DNA of 64,000 nucleotides from an uncultured Flavobacteriales bacterium (lineage in GTDB: Bacteria; Bacteroidota; Bacteroidia; Flavobacteriales_E; Vicingaceae). The stretch lies in the NCBI GenBank assembly GCA_905479325.1, contig CAJQLW010000002.1:45787-109786 (forward strand), in the 5' to 3' direction. Below the pieces are notes generated by a model. That model saw only the letters and a program-made list of their open reading frames with translations, was not told the origin of the DNA and searched no databases. Of the stretch, positions 31,303 to 39,120 are shown one piece after another; position 1 is the first letter of the stretch, and each line of letters begins with the position of its first letter. The position numbers and the translations under genes are program-made.

Positions 31303-33323
31303 GTTTTTAACTTTAATATTCGAAGAAACAAAATTTCTAAACCAATGAAAAATAAACTTAAAAGAATAAAGTATTTCCAAAGGGTTTGAGCTTTATCCAT
31401 GTTGTTTATGCTTGCCGAAAGTGAATCAAGGTTGCCATCAATTACCTCAATCAATAAGTCATTTGTAGCCGCATGTTCTTCAAATTGATTAACGGTAAAT
31501 TGACTAAGGTCAGATTCATTTCTATTGTAATTAAATGCCAATGTTTCAATTACGTTTTCATTTTGAACTAGCTCATAAAAGCCTGGTTCAGCAATTTGTT
31601 CTCTCAGGTAAATCTCAACCGAATTCTCCTTCCAAACTTGCTTTGGTATCCATTCATAGTTGCCCTTTTTCATTTTTAGTGGCGACTCTGATGATTGAAT
31701 TGCAGTAAGTGTAATTTTTGTTTCGTCGATAAGGTATGAAGTTTGCCCAATTCTAGAAGATTGAAGCGCCATATTGTACATGCTAGGAACAAATAAAGCA
31801 TGTTTTCCAAAATTTGAAATTTGCTCGTTTAGGTTGCTTGCACAAAGAAATATTGTACCGCTGTTCAGTTCAAATTTCTCTAGAAATGAATTTCCATTAG
31901 CGAAAGCTAGAATCCTTTCCGATACAGTATTCGGGTTGTTCTGAATCAACCAAGATTGATAGCTTGTGGGGTAGTTGATGCTTTTAGGAGTTTCTTCAAA
32001 AACATTACTAAATAGAGAAGATTTAATATTTAATTCATTTACCTGAGCAGTGTCTACTATTTGTTTGCCATAGCCTAGAAGTCCAAATTGATTTAATAAG
32101 GAATTCACAGAAGCGACATTCATTTGCCTTGAAGGAAAACACATTAACGTACCACCTGACTTAATAAAAGCGGTAAGCTCTGAAATTAAACCGCTTGATA
32201 GTTCTTCAATATTCTCCAGAACAACCATGTTGGCTGTTTTTAGCTTCGAATAATCTATTTGTTTAACTGTCGAACTTTCAAAATCTATTAAACTGTCCTT
32301 TGAAAATAAGGTAGTAAAACTATTATTATTAATGTCCTGATAGAGGTGTAGAACTTCAATTTTTTTGTTGGTAGGATAGCTAAAATAAAAGGTATCGTCA
32401 AAAGCTACTGGATAATCTTTCAGCGCAACTTTGCCCAAAATCTGATTTGTTTCAGGATTGTTAAAGTTGATTTCTTTTGTGGCTGAATCGTTTTCCATTT
32501 CTACTATAAATGGATTTTTTATTTCACCGTTTAAGATCAATTTGCCATTTATTTGGTTCCTTTCGTTACCAATGTTTCGTTTTATCCCGAGGTTAAATTG
32601 TTCGTTTAATCCGGGTAAATGAAAAGGCTGAAAGGCTCTAAAGTCTTTGATCCAAATATTTTCTTGCAACTGAGATTGAACAGGGATGATGAAAAATTTA
32701 GCGCTATCTTTAACTTCGCTTAAATCATAGCTTGTTTTTTGTAGGTCGCTAATAATGTAATTCTGTAAAAAATAATTGTCATCATTTTCTACCGCTTTTA
32801 ATCGGTTACTCAGTGCTTGGAAGGTTCGAAATTTGGGGCTAAAATCTACTTCTTGCAATTGGTTTATGAACGCGTCTCTATTGAGCCAACGTTGTTCAGA
32901 AGCTTTAAAATCATTGGTGTGCAGTTGAAATTTATCTGCAGCATTATAAACATTTACAATGGTTAGCGCTTTGTTTTTAGCACCATCTAATAAGCTACCA
33001 ACTTCGGCATTAGCTTGCATAGAGAAGGAGTTGTCAATGTAAATTACAATTCCTTTTTTACCGCTCACAACTTCTGAATCAGCTGCCGTAAAAAAAGGTT
33101 GTGCAAACGCAAAAACGAGTGATGCTAATGCGAGACAACGACAAATTAGTACAACTAAATGCTTCAGTCTTGAAGTAGATTGAGTTTGTTGCGTAATACT
33201 TTTTAAGAATTGAACTTGGGAAAACTGAACAGTTTTATACCTTCTGAAATTGAAAAGGTGAATTAGAATTGGAATTGCAAGGAAACCAAGTGCATAAAGA
33301 AACTCTGGAGCAATAAAATTCAT
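31290..33323 (-). CDS. BatA-like membrane protein (aerotolerance regulator N-terminal domain)
   Basis: 677 residues. The N-terminus has the BatA/TIGR02226 signature: FIAPEFLYALGFLAIPILIHLFNFRRYKTVQFSQV, a first membrane helix, and a second (about 58-78, VVLICRCLALASLVFAFAQPFF). A von Willebrand A-like domain follows (GIVIYIDNSFSMQA with the DxSxS metal site), then a long beta-rich periplasmic region with GSGTLMCFPS-like glutamine-amidotransferase-type strands, and a C-terminal helix (WKYFILLSLFFIGLEILFL). Such proteins are near-universal in Bacteroidota; function unknown, though a membrane-complex role is suspected. The gene precedes and overlaps the dihydroorotase homologue, a pairing I believe is recurrent in the phylum. 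Confidence 0.85.
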   Translation of the reverse strand: MNFIAPEFLYALGFLAIPILIHLFNFRRYKTVQFSQVQFLKSITQQTQSTSRLKHLVVLICRCLALASLVFAFAQPFFTAADSEVVSGKKGIVIYIDNSFSMQANAEVGSLLDGAKNKALTIVNVYNAADKFQLHTNDFKASEQRWLNRDAFINQLQEVDFSPKFRTFQALSNRLKAVENDDNYFLQNYIISDLQKTSYDLSEVKDSAKFFIIPVQSQLQENIWIKDFRAFQPFHLPGLNEQFNLGIKRNIGNERNQINGKLILNGEIKNPFIVEMENDSATKEINFNNPETNQILGKVALKDYPVAFDDTFYFSYPTNKKIEVLHLYQDINNNSFTTLFSKDSLIDFESSTVKQIDYSKLKTANMVVLENIEELSSGLISELTAFIKSGGTLMCFPSRQMNVASVNSLLNQFGLLGYGKQIVDTAQVNELNIKSSLFSNVFEETPKSINYPTSYQSWLIQNNPNTVSERILAFANGNSFLEKFELNSGTIFLCASNLNEQISNFGKHALFVPSMYNMALQSSRIGQTSYLIDETKITLTAIQSSESPLKMKKGNYEWIPKQVWKENSVEIYLREQIAEPGFYELVQNENVIETLAFNYNRNESDLSQFTVNQFEEHAATNDLLIEVIDGNLDSLSASINNMDKAQTLWKYFILLSLFFIGLEILFLRILKLKTWMY

Positions 33324-33465
33324 TAAAGCACAATATTACGAAAGTTGTCTATTTCCGCTTACCTTAATAAACATGTTTGTTAAAATTATTTCATCTCAAC
33401 TCAAAACTATTTTTTTCCTTTGGCACAACTATTGTTATTTGCACACAAACCATAAAAACAACAAC

Positions 33466-34059
33466 ATGAAATTTAAGACACTTTTTTTAGCTACTGCGCT
33501 GCTAAGCGGTTCAATGCTTTTTAACGCTTGTAAGGGAACACAACAAGTAACTAGAGTTGATGAAAACGCAGTGATAGATTTAAGCGGCAGATGGAATGAA
33601 ACAGACTCTCGATTAGTTGCCGAAGAAATGATCAGTGACATGTTACTGAGACCTTGGTTAAATGAGTTTGAATCAGCAACAGGAAAGCGACCTGTAATAG
33701 TTGTAGGAATTATAAAAAACAAAAGCCATGAGCATGTGGCGGTGGAAACTTTTATAAAGGACATTGAAAAATCTGTATTGAATAGCGGAAAAATTCGAAT
33801 TGTAACTGCAGGTGAGGCAAGAGAAGAACTAAGAAAAGAAAGAGCGGACCAAAACAAATTTGCCACGCCAGAAACTACAGCAAAGTGGGGTAGAGAACTT
33901 GGAGCAGATTTTATTTTACAAGGAGTTTTAAACTCAATTGTTGACTCTAACGGAAAGCAAAAAGTTGTTTTTTATCAAACTGACCTAGAATTAACAAATA
34001 TCGAATCCAACGAAAAAGTATGGATTGGAGACAAAAAAATAAAGAAGGTAATTGAATAA
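33466..34059 (+). CDS. lpoB: Penicillin-binding protein activator LpoB homologue
   Basis: 197 residues from ATG 33466; the frame is open upstream to 33373 but that part is not a signal peptide. Lipobox MLFNAC gives a lipoprotein. The body matches LpoB/COG3417: IDLSGRWNETDSRLVAEEMISDML, RPVIVVGIIKNKSHEHVAVETFIKDIEKSVLNSGKIRIV and ELGADFILQGVLNSIVD. In Escherichia coli LpoB reaches through the periplasm to switch on PBP1B; the Bacteroidota protein lacks the long disordered N-terminal spacer. The COG3014 lipoprotein follows after 10 bp, the arrangement also known from Vibrio-type lpoB loci. Confidence 0.88.
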   Translation: MKFKTLFLATALLSGSMLFNACKGTQQVTRVDENAVIDLSGRWNETDSRLVAEEMISDMLLRPWLNEFESATGKRPVIVVGIIKNKSHEHVAVETFIKDIEKSVLNSGKIRIVTAGEAREELRKERADQNKFATPETTAKWGRELGADFILQGVLNSIVDSNGKQKVVFYQTDLELTNIESNEKVWIGDKKIKKVIE

Positions 34060-34069
34060 ATAACCTCTT

Positions 34070-35482
34070 ATGAAAGTCACTAAAAATATCGTCATCAGTT
34101 TATTGTTGACGATATTTCTTTTCTCATCCTGTGCCTCGTATTATCAAAAAAGTTACCTGTTTCAAGAGCAATTCTCTACCGGTAATTTAGAACAAGCACA
34201 AGCTTTTTTAATTAGTCAAAAGAAAGCAGCAGAGAAGAAAGATCGTTTACTCTATTTTCTGGATCGTGGTGTTGTGGAGCAAATGCTCGGCAATTACGAA
34301 GCAAGTAATGAGTATTTTGAGAAAGCATATATCTACAATCAAGACTTTCGGAAAAACTTTAAGTATGATCTTGTTGGCTCGTTGACCAACCCTATGCTAA
34401 AACCTTATAAAGCAGAAGACCATGAGGTGGTTCTACTTCATTTTTATAAAGCAATCAACTTTATTCAATTAAAAGATTTTGATGCTGCATTGGTGGAAGT
34501 GAGACGCGTCAACATTTCACTGAATGAACTCAATGATAAATATGAAGATAAAAAGAATCGTTACAAAGAAGATGCCTTTGCTCATTTGTTAATGGGGATT
34601 ATTTACGAAGCAAAAAACGATGTAAACAACGCTTTCATTGCTTATAGGAATGCTTTGAACGTTTATCAAGGAGTGTACAGTGAAGAGTTTCATGTAACAG
34701 TTCCTGAACAACTGAAAAAAGATGTGCTTCGCACTGCCGCTCAAAATGGTTTCAGAACAGAATTGACTCAATACGAAGCGGAATTTGGTATGAAATATTC
34801 AAATCAAACCAAGGCAGAAGGAGAGCTAGTCTTTTTCTGGTTAAATGGTTTGAGTCCGGTTAAGGGAGAGTTTAGCATGAATTTAGTTCGAAGCGAAGGA
34901 GCAGGTGGAAATTTAGTTTTTGCAAATGAGGCTGGGCCTTATGCATTTCCTATCAATATTTCTAATCAAATTAATAGTTCAAATCAACAGGGAGTTGAAG
35001 ATGTTCGTTTTGTACGAATGGCAGTTCCCAAATACAGAGCGAGAAAACCCTTAATTTCTCAAGCCTATTTGCAAGTGGGTGAGAGAAAGGTAAACTTAGA
35101 ATTGGCTGAGAACGTTGAAGAAATTGCTTTCGCAGGGCTTGAAGATCGCATGCTTAGGGAAATTGGAAAATCTGTTGCACGCATAGTGTTAAAGCAGGCC
35201 GCTGAAATTGTTGCTTCCAACCAAAATAAGGATGCGGGATTTGTGTTGTCTGCACTCAACGCATTTACAGAAAAAGCAGATACTAGAAACTGGCAAACTC
35301 TTCCACATTCAATTTATTATCAGCGTATCGAATTGTCAGAGGGGAGTCACGATGTAGCAATGGTGACAAAGGGGAGTGGAATAGATACACAAAGTATTGA
35401 TTTTAAGGTTAACATTAAGAATGGACAAACCACTTTTAGAACATACCATTCTTTAGAAAGTACACCACCAATTGAACAATAG
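34070..35482 (+). CDS. TPR-containing lipoprotein (COG3014 family)
   Basis: 470 residues, lipobox LFSSC at the N-terminus. Residues about 40-210 are tetratricopeptide-like helices (DRLLYFLDRGVVEQMLGNYEASNEYFEKAY, AINFIQLKDFDAALVEVRRVN, AFAHLLMGIIYEAKNDVNNAFIAYRNAL), followed by a beta-rich domain with EGELVFFWLNGLSPVKGE and SIYYQRIELSEGSH. COG3014 genes typically neighbour lpoB, and the same holds here. The protein probably sits in the outer membrane as a scaffold linked to peptidoglycan synthase activation; no direct function is proven. Confidence 0.82.
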   Translation: MKVTKNIVISLLLTIFLFSSCASYYQKSYLFQEQFSTGNLEQAQAFLISQKKAAEKKDRLLYFLDRGVVEQMLGNYEASNEYFEKAYIYNQDFRKNFKYDLVGSLTNPMLKPYKAEDHEVVLLHFYKAINFIQLKDFDAALVEVRRVNISLNELNDKYEDKKNRYKEDAFAHLLMGIIYEAKNDVNNAFIAYRNALNVYQGVYSEEFHVTVPEQLKKDVLRTAAQNGFRTELTQYEAEFGMKYSNQTKAEGELVFFWLNGLSPVKGEFSMNLVRSEGAGGNLVFANEAGPYAFPINISNQINSSNQQGVEDVRFVRMAVPKYRARKPLISQAYLQVGERKVNLELAENVEEIAFAGLEDRMLREIGKSVARIVLKQAAEIVASNQNKDAGFVLSALNAFTEKADTRNWQTLPHSIYYQRIELSEGSHDVAMVTKGSGIDTQSIDFKVNIKNGQTTFRTYHSLESTPPIEQ

Positions 35483-35522
35483 GTAAGGTTTTATGTTATA
35501 TAATTAAAAACTAAATAATTAT

Positions 35523-35966
35523 ATGACAAATCAAGAAACAGTACCCTTAGATTTAATCAAACAAAACACCCGATTAGCAAAACTTTTAACCACTGGATTA
35601 ATTTCGGGGATAATTGCGGCAATTTTGAATATTATCTATATGAATATTCACGAGACGGTTACTTCATTTAGTATTCCTGAAGTAGTTAATCTCGGTTCAA
35701 TCTCATTAGCCTCCATTATCCCAGGTATATTTTCAGGGTTGTATTATTTTATGCTAAGAAGAGTCTCTTCTTACAAAACGGCATTCGGAATTTTTGTAAG
35801 TACAACAATTGTGCTTTTGGGTTTTAGCTTAATTGGGCCACTCTCAACAGAGCTGCCTGATGGATCGCTAACTCCAGACGGGTTTGTAGGTTTAACGATA
35901 CCCATGCATTTTATTTGTGCTATTATTTACATTTCAATGGTAACAAGAGTAGTTCCCAGGTCGTAA
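35523..35966 (+). CDS. Four-helix membrane protein (DUF6069-like)
   Basis: 147 residues with four hydrophobic segments: LLTTGLISGIIAAILNIIYM, LASIIPGIFSGLYYFML, TAFGIFVSTTIVLLGFSLIGPL and GLTIPMHFICAIIYISMV. It resembles small four-helix proteins of the DUF6069 type, but I recognise only the build, not a function. Forty bases after the COG3014 gene. Its TAA stop forms part of the -7 element for the next gene. Confidence 0.6.
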   Translation: MTNQETVPLDLIKQNTRLAKLLTTGLISGIIAAILNIIYMNIHETVTSFSIPEVVNLGSISLASIIPGIFSGLYYFMLRRVSSYKTAFGIFVSTTIVLLGFSLIGPLSTELPDGSLTPDGFVGLTIPMHFICAIIYISMVTRVVPRS

Positions 35967-35971
35967 TTTTG
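35964..35971 (+). promoter_or_regulatory. DCC-gene -7 element overlapping the upstream stop codon
   Basis: TAATTTTG, whose TAA is the stop of the preceding gene, then TGTC, then ATG 35976. Same layout as at smpB; predicts a leaderless transcript. Confidence 0.5.
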
Positions 35972-35975
35972 TGTC

Positions 35976-36458
35976 ATGTTCACGAAAATTCAATCAACAG
36001 CATTTCCTCCTAAGGAAAGACCACTTATGGTGTATGATGGTAAATGTGGCTTTTGTAAATATTGGGTAATTCGTTGGAAGAAAATAAGTGGTTTAAGTGT
36101 TGATTATAAACCTTACCAAGAGGTAGCAGTCAATTTTAAGGATATTCCTGAGCATTACTTTGCAGAAGCAGTAAGGTGTATAGAAATTGATGGCAAAGTT
36201 TTTAACGGTCCTGATGCTGCGTACATTACTTATTTTAGAAAAGGGAAAGTTACTTTTTTACACAAATGGTATTCCAATAATTCATGGTTTCAAAAGCTAA
36301 GTGATTTTGCTTACCAATTCATTGCAGACAATCGAAATGTGATGTCGAAAATTACCATTCGGCTATTTGGCAAAAACCCAGCGAATCCTAAGCCATATTG
36401 GAAATATTACCTATTGGCAATAATTGTAATTACGCTTACTGCAATAATCTTATCGTAA
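35976..36458 (+). CDS. DCC family thiol-disulfide oxidoreductase (DUF393)
   Basis: 160 residues. The DUF393 signature MVYDGKCGFCKYWV (Asp plus CxxC, about residues 18-31) marks a thioredoxin-like protein of unknown substrate; EVAVNFKDIPEHYFAEAVRCIEIDGKVFNGPDAAY supplies the rest of the domain. A C-terminal membrane helix (YYLLAIIVITLTAIIL, about 143-160) anchors it, which is not always present in the family. Probably cytoplasmic-facing. Own -7 element in the 9-bp gap. Confidence 0.83.
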   Translation: MFTKIQSTAFPPKERPLMVYDGKCGFCKYWVIRWKKISGLSVDYKPYQEVAVNFKDIPEHYFAEAVRCIEIDGKVFNGPDAAYITYFRKGKVTFLHKWYSNNSWFQKLSDFAYQFIADNRNVMSKITIRLFGKNPANPKPYWKYYLLAIIVITLTAIILS

Positions 36459-36578
36459 GCCAGTATTTTAAGCCAACGACTCCTTTTTGAAATTGACTTA
36501 GTTTCGTTAAGTTCTTCTCGTAAATTTTAGGAAAAAGGGTGTTTATAAATTTAAATAGGAAGGTAAATAGTAACTTCA

Positions 36579-37292
36579 TTATAAGTTTATTACTAATCCG
36601 GCTCCAAGGTTAACTGCTGAGATTTCTCTTGTGGCAGTGCGTTCAATGGCGGGCTGAGAATTACCGGTTTGAGAAATCTCTGTAATTTTTTCAGTAAATT
36701 CTTGCGTAGCCAACATTCCTTCTGCATTAATTCTTAGCGCTAACTTTCCTTTTAACCTAATTCTAAAGTACATTCCATAATTCACACCAAACGAAGTACT
36801 GTAAACAGCCGCTGAGTTAAACTCATATTGATCATTTTCAGATTGAATATTAATGAACGGTCTTTCAGAATTAATAATGCCGCCCAAGGCTTTTAAATCT
36901 ACAGTAAACTTGGGACTACCAAATGAAAAGTAGGGGCCAAGCATTATGTAACCGTTCGTCCAACTTTTGGAGCTAACATTGAAGTTACCATTGTTAAATT
37001 GCGCATCAGTTTTCAGCTGGTCAATAATACCGTCATTGTCAACAGAATTGTTGAACGCACCAATGTTTACGCCAATGCCAAATAATTTCGAAAAGTAAGC
37101 TCCACCTTCAAAACTATAATATATGCCTTGATTCGCACCTGCACTGCTCAAGCTGTCTATTTCGCCATATTCAGAAAGAGGAATATTGGTTCCAAAGTTT
37201 AAAGATACAAAATGAGGGTGTGCTAGCTGAGCTACTATACTTCCGCTAAAAAACAATAGAATACTTGTAAAAGATAGCTGTAATGCCTTCAT
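36579..37292 (-). CDS. Outer-membrane beta-barrel protein, hypothetical
   Basis: 237 residues with a cleavable signal peptide (ending SIVAQ) and alternating beta strands typical of a small outer-membrane barrel: FVSLNFGTNIPLSEYGE, YFSKLFGIGVNIGAFNN, YIMLGPYFSFGSPKFTVDLKALGGI, FGVNYGMYFRIRLKGKLALRINAEGM and the final strand AVNLGAGLVINL. It belongs to the OmpA-barrel/porin-like group without a specific family. 11 bp downstream of a TonB C-terminal domain protein on the same strand, so the two are probably cotranscribed. The 120-bp gap to the convergent DCC gene shows no terminator. Confidence 0.65.
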   Translation of the reverse strand: MKALQLSFTSILLFFSGSIVAQLAHPHFVSLNFGTNIPLSEYGEIDSLSSAGANQGIYYSFEGGAYFSKLFGIGVNIGAFNNSVDNDGIIDQLKTDAQFNNGNFNVSSKSWTNGYIMLGPYFSFGSPKFTVDLKALGGIINSERPFINIQSENDQYEFNSAAVYSTSFGVNYGMYFRIRLKGKLALRINAEGMLATQEFTEKITEISQTGNSQPAIERTATREISAVNLGAGLVINL

Positions 37293-37303
37293 ATGTATAC
37301 AAA

Positions 37304-37828
37304 TTAATAAACAATTGTAATTGTGCCCTCTGTTTTTAGAGGACCTTTCAAATTTTCGTCAAACTTAGCAGTTTTTGCCGCAGTTTCAGCTTTTATGTAC
37401 AAATAGTTGTTGGAAGTGGTGCTCCCTGACTGCCCCGGTTCAGCAGATAATATATTTCCGTATCGATCGATAATTACCTTTACTACAACAGTTCCCTTGT
37501 CTTGCGTTCCAATTGACACTCTTGGTTCGCGAATCATTTTGCGGTCTTTCATTAAATATTTAACCGTGAATTCACCGACTTTTAATGTCGTTTCATTACC
37601 TGTAGGAATGAAAACTCCGTCATATGGAACATATTCGTTGAAAAAAATGCTGCTTACTTCTTTCATCGAAACTGTTCTCTCTTTGCCATCTTCGTATATT
37701 TTCCACACATCATTATTGAGTGAAAGTACTACGCAATCAATCTTGTCGCCAGACTTAAGAACAATGGAGTGCTGTGCTGATATTGCGGAAAATACTAAGA
37801 AGAGGGTACAAGTTAAAAGTGATTTCAT
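37304..37828 (-). CDS. Secreted protein with TonB C-terminal-like domain
   Basis: 174 residues. Signal peptide (ending SAISAQ), then a beta segment HSIVLKSGDKIDCVVLSLNNDVWKIYEDG, then a C-terminal region that resembles the TonB C-terminal domain: KGTVVVKVIIDRYGNILSAEPG, SGSTTSNNYLYIKAETAAKTAKF, GTITIVY. Unlike real TonB it has no uncleaved N-terminal anchor and no Pro-rich spacer, so it cannot energise a receptor in the normal way. A periplasmic or envelope role is inferred. -7 element TACCTTTG (37838-37845, minus) lies 9 bases before the start. Confidence 0.7.
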   Translation of the reverse strand: MKSLLTCTLFLVFSAISAQHSIVLKSGDKIDCVVLSLNNDVWKIYEDGKERTVSMKEVSSIFFNEYVPYDGVFIPTGNETTLKVGEFTVKYLMKDRKMIREPRVSIGTQDKGTVVVKVIIDRYGNILSAEPGQSGSTTSNNYLYIKAETAAKTAKFDENLKGPLKTEGTITIVY

Positions 37829-37837
37829 TTTTTATTT

Positions 37838-37845
37838 CAAAGGTA
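37838..37845 (-). promoter_or_regulatory. -7 element of the TonB-C-like gene
   Basis: Minus strand TACCTTTG, 9 bases before ATG 37828; exact consensus. Confidence 0.55.
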
Positions 37846-37960
37846 GTCGGTTCGCTCATGCCTATTACTCTAGGTTGTCGGTATTATCAACAGTTGATTA
37901 TTAATAGAATTGTTAACATATTTTGCAGTAAGCGTTCATCATCAAGCAATAGATAAATAG

Positions 37961-37968
37961 TACTTTTG
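37961..37968 (+). promoter_or_regulatory. bamD -7 element four bases before the start codon
   Basis: TACTTTTG, then CGCC, then ATG 37973. Leaderless if that ATG is used; ATG 37976 or 37982 would leave a 3- to 9-base leader. Confidence 0.6.
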
Positions 37969-37972
37969 CGCC

Positions 37973-38782
37973 ATGATGAGAATGAAATTCTTCTTTACTT
38001 TTATTATTTCGGTGTTGTTGTTTTCCAGCTGCAGTGAATATCAAAAAGTATTAAAAAGTCCAAATCCTGAACTGAAATATAGCAAGAGTATTGAATACTA
38101 TGAGGATGGTGAATATTTAAAGGCGCTTCCTTTATTTGAGGAATTACTGCCGTTATATAAGGGAACTGAAAAAGGGCAAAAGTTATATTTTTACTATGCA
38201 TATACCAATTATCATATTGATGATTTGTATCAAGCAGCTTATCATTTTAGAAGTTATGCATCAACTTATTCCTTAAGCGAATACGCAAAGGAGGCCTTGT
38301 TTATGAGTGCGTATTGTAATTATTTAGATGCACCTGGACCTAGTTTAGATCAAACACCTACTCAACTGGCTTTAGAAGAGCTCCAAATCTTTGTAAACTC
38401 TTATCCAGAAAGTGAATTAGTCGATTCTGCCAATACATTGGTGGATATTTTAAATAAAAAGCTCGAAATAAAAGAGTTTCAAAATGCAAAGCAATACTAT
38501 AAAATTCAAAAATATCAATCGGCAATTGTGGCCTTGAATAACATGATTACCAAGTATCCTGATACAGAGTTTTTAGAAGAAATTAAATTAACGGTCCTAA
38601 ATTCGTACTATTATTTAGCAACAAATTCCGTAGAATCAAAGAAAAAACAGCGATTTGCAGAGGGAATAGAAGCTTATTACGATTTTATTGATAATTTTGC
38701 AGATGGAAAAAGCATAGAGGAAGCAAAGCTTGTTTATGCCAAACTAATTAAGGAGCAAGAACAATTCTTAACTGAAAAATAA
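37973..38782 (+). CDS. bamD: Outer membrane protein assembly factor BamD
   Basis: 269 residues. Lipobox LLFSSC, then TPR helices that form the BamD scaffold: NPELKYSKSIEYYEDGEYLKALPLFEELLPLY, KLYFYYAYTNYHIDDLYQAAYHFRSYASTY, AKEALFMSAYCNY and ALEELQIFVNSYPESELVDSAN. BamD works with BamA in inserting outer-membrane barrels. It is first of a run bamD, rpoZ, coaBC, porD, then recN, an order that I recall as widely kept in Bacteroidota. Start choice among three nearby ATGs is open by up to three codons. Confidence 0.92.
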   Translation: MMRMKFFFTFIISVLLFSSCSEYQKVLKSPNPELKYSKSIEYYEDGEYLKALPLFEELLPLYKGTEKGQKLYFYYAYTNYHIDDLYQAAYHFRSYASTYSLSEYAKEALFMSAYCNYLDAPGPSLDQTPTQLALEELQIFVNSYPESELVDSANTLVDILNKKLEIKEFQNAKQYYKIQKYQSAIVALNNMITKYPDTEFLEEIKLTVLNSYYYLATNSVESKKKQRFAEGIEAYYDFIDNFADGKSIEEAKLVYAKLIKEQEQFLTEK

Positions 38783-38789
38783 AGTAAAG

Positions 38790-39119
38790 ATGAATTATAA
38801 AGAAGTAGACGCAGCAAAATCAACAATCACCAGAAATACGGTTGACATTGACTCAAGAACAGGCAACATTTATGAAGCCATCGCCATTATCGCAAAACGT
38901 TCAAACCAAATTGCTCTAGAAATGAAGGAAGAGTTGAATGGTAAACTAGCTGAATTTGCTACAACTACAGATAATTTAGACGAAGTTTTTGAAAACAGAG
39001 AACAAATCGAAATTTCTAAGTTTTACGAAAGTCTTCCAAAATCGAATGCTATTGCAATGACGGAATACATGGAAGGTGGTACTTATTTCAGAAATCCAAA
39101 AGAGGATACTGAAGCATAA
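38790..39119 (+). CDS. rpoZ: RNA polymerase omega subunit (Rpb6 family)
   Basis: 109 residues. The segment RNTVDIDSRTGNIYEAIAIIAKRSNQIALEMKEELNGKL is the Rpb6/omega core that clamps the beta-prime C-terminus during RNA polymerase assembly. Bacteroidota omega is divergent from the proteobacterial one and is often labelled hypothetical; the C-terminal tail (FYESLPKSNAIAMTEYMEGGTYFRNPK) is typical of this phylum. 7 bp after bamD and 1 bp before coaBC. Confidence 0.87.
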   Translation: MNYKEVDAAKSTITRNTVDIDSRTGNIYEAIAIIAKRSNQIALEMKEELNGKLAEFATTTDNLDEVFENREQIEISKFYESLPKSNAIAMTEYMEGGTYFRNPKEDTEA

Positions 39120-39120
39120 C

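Noticed and set aside
37407..37904. 165-codon plus-strand ORF opposite the TonB-C-like gene
   Set aside because: Shadow frame without domain signature; the minus-strand gene has a signal peptide and TonB-like end.
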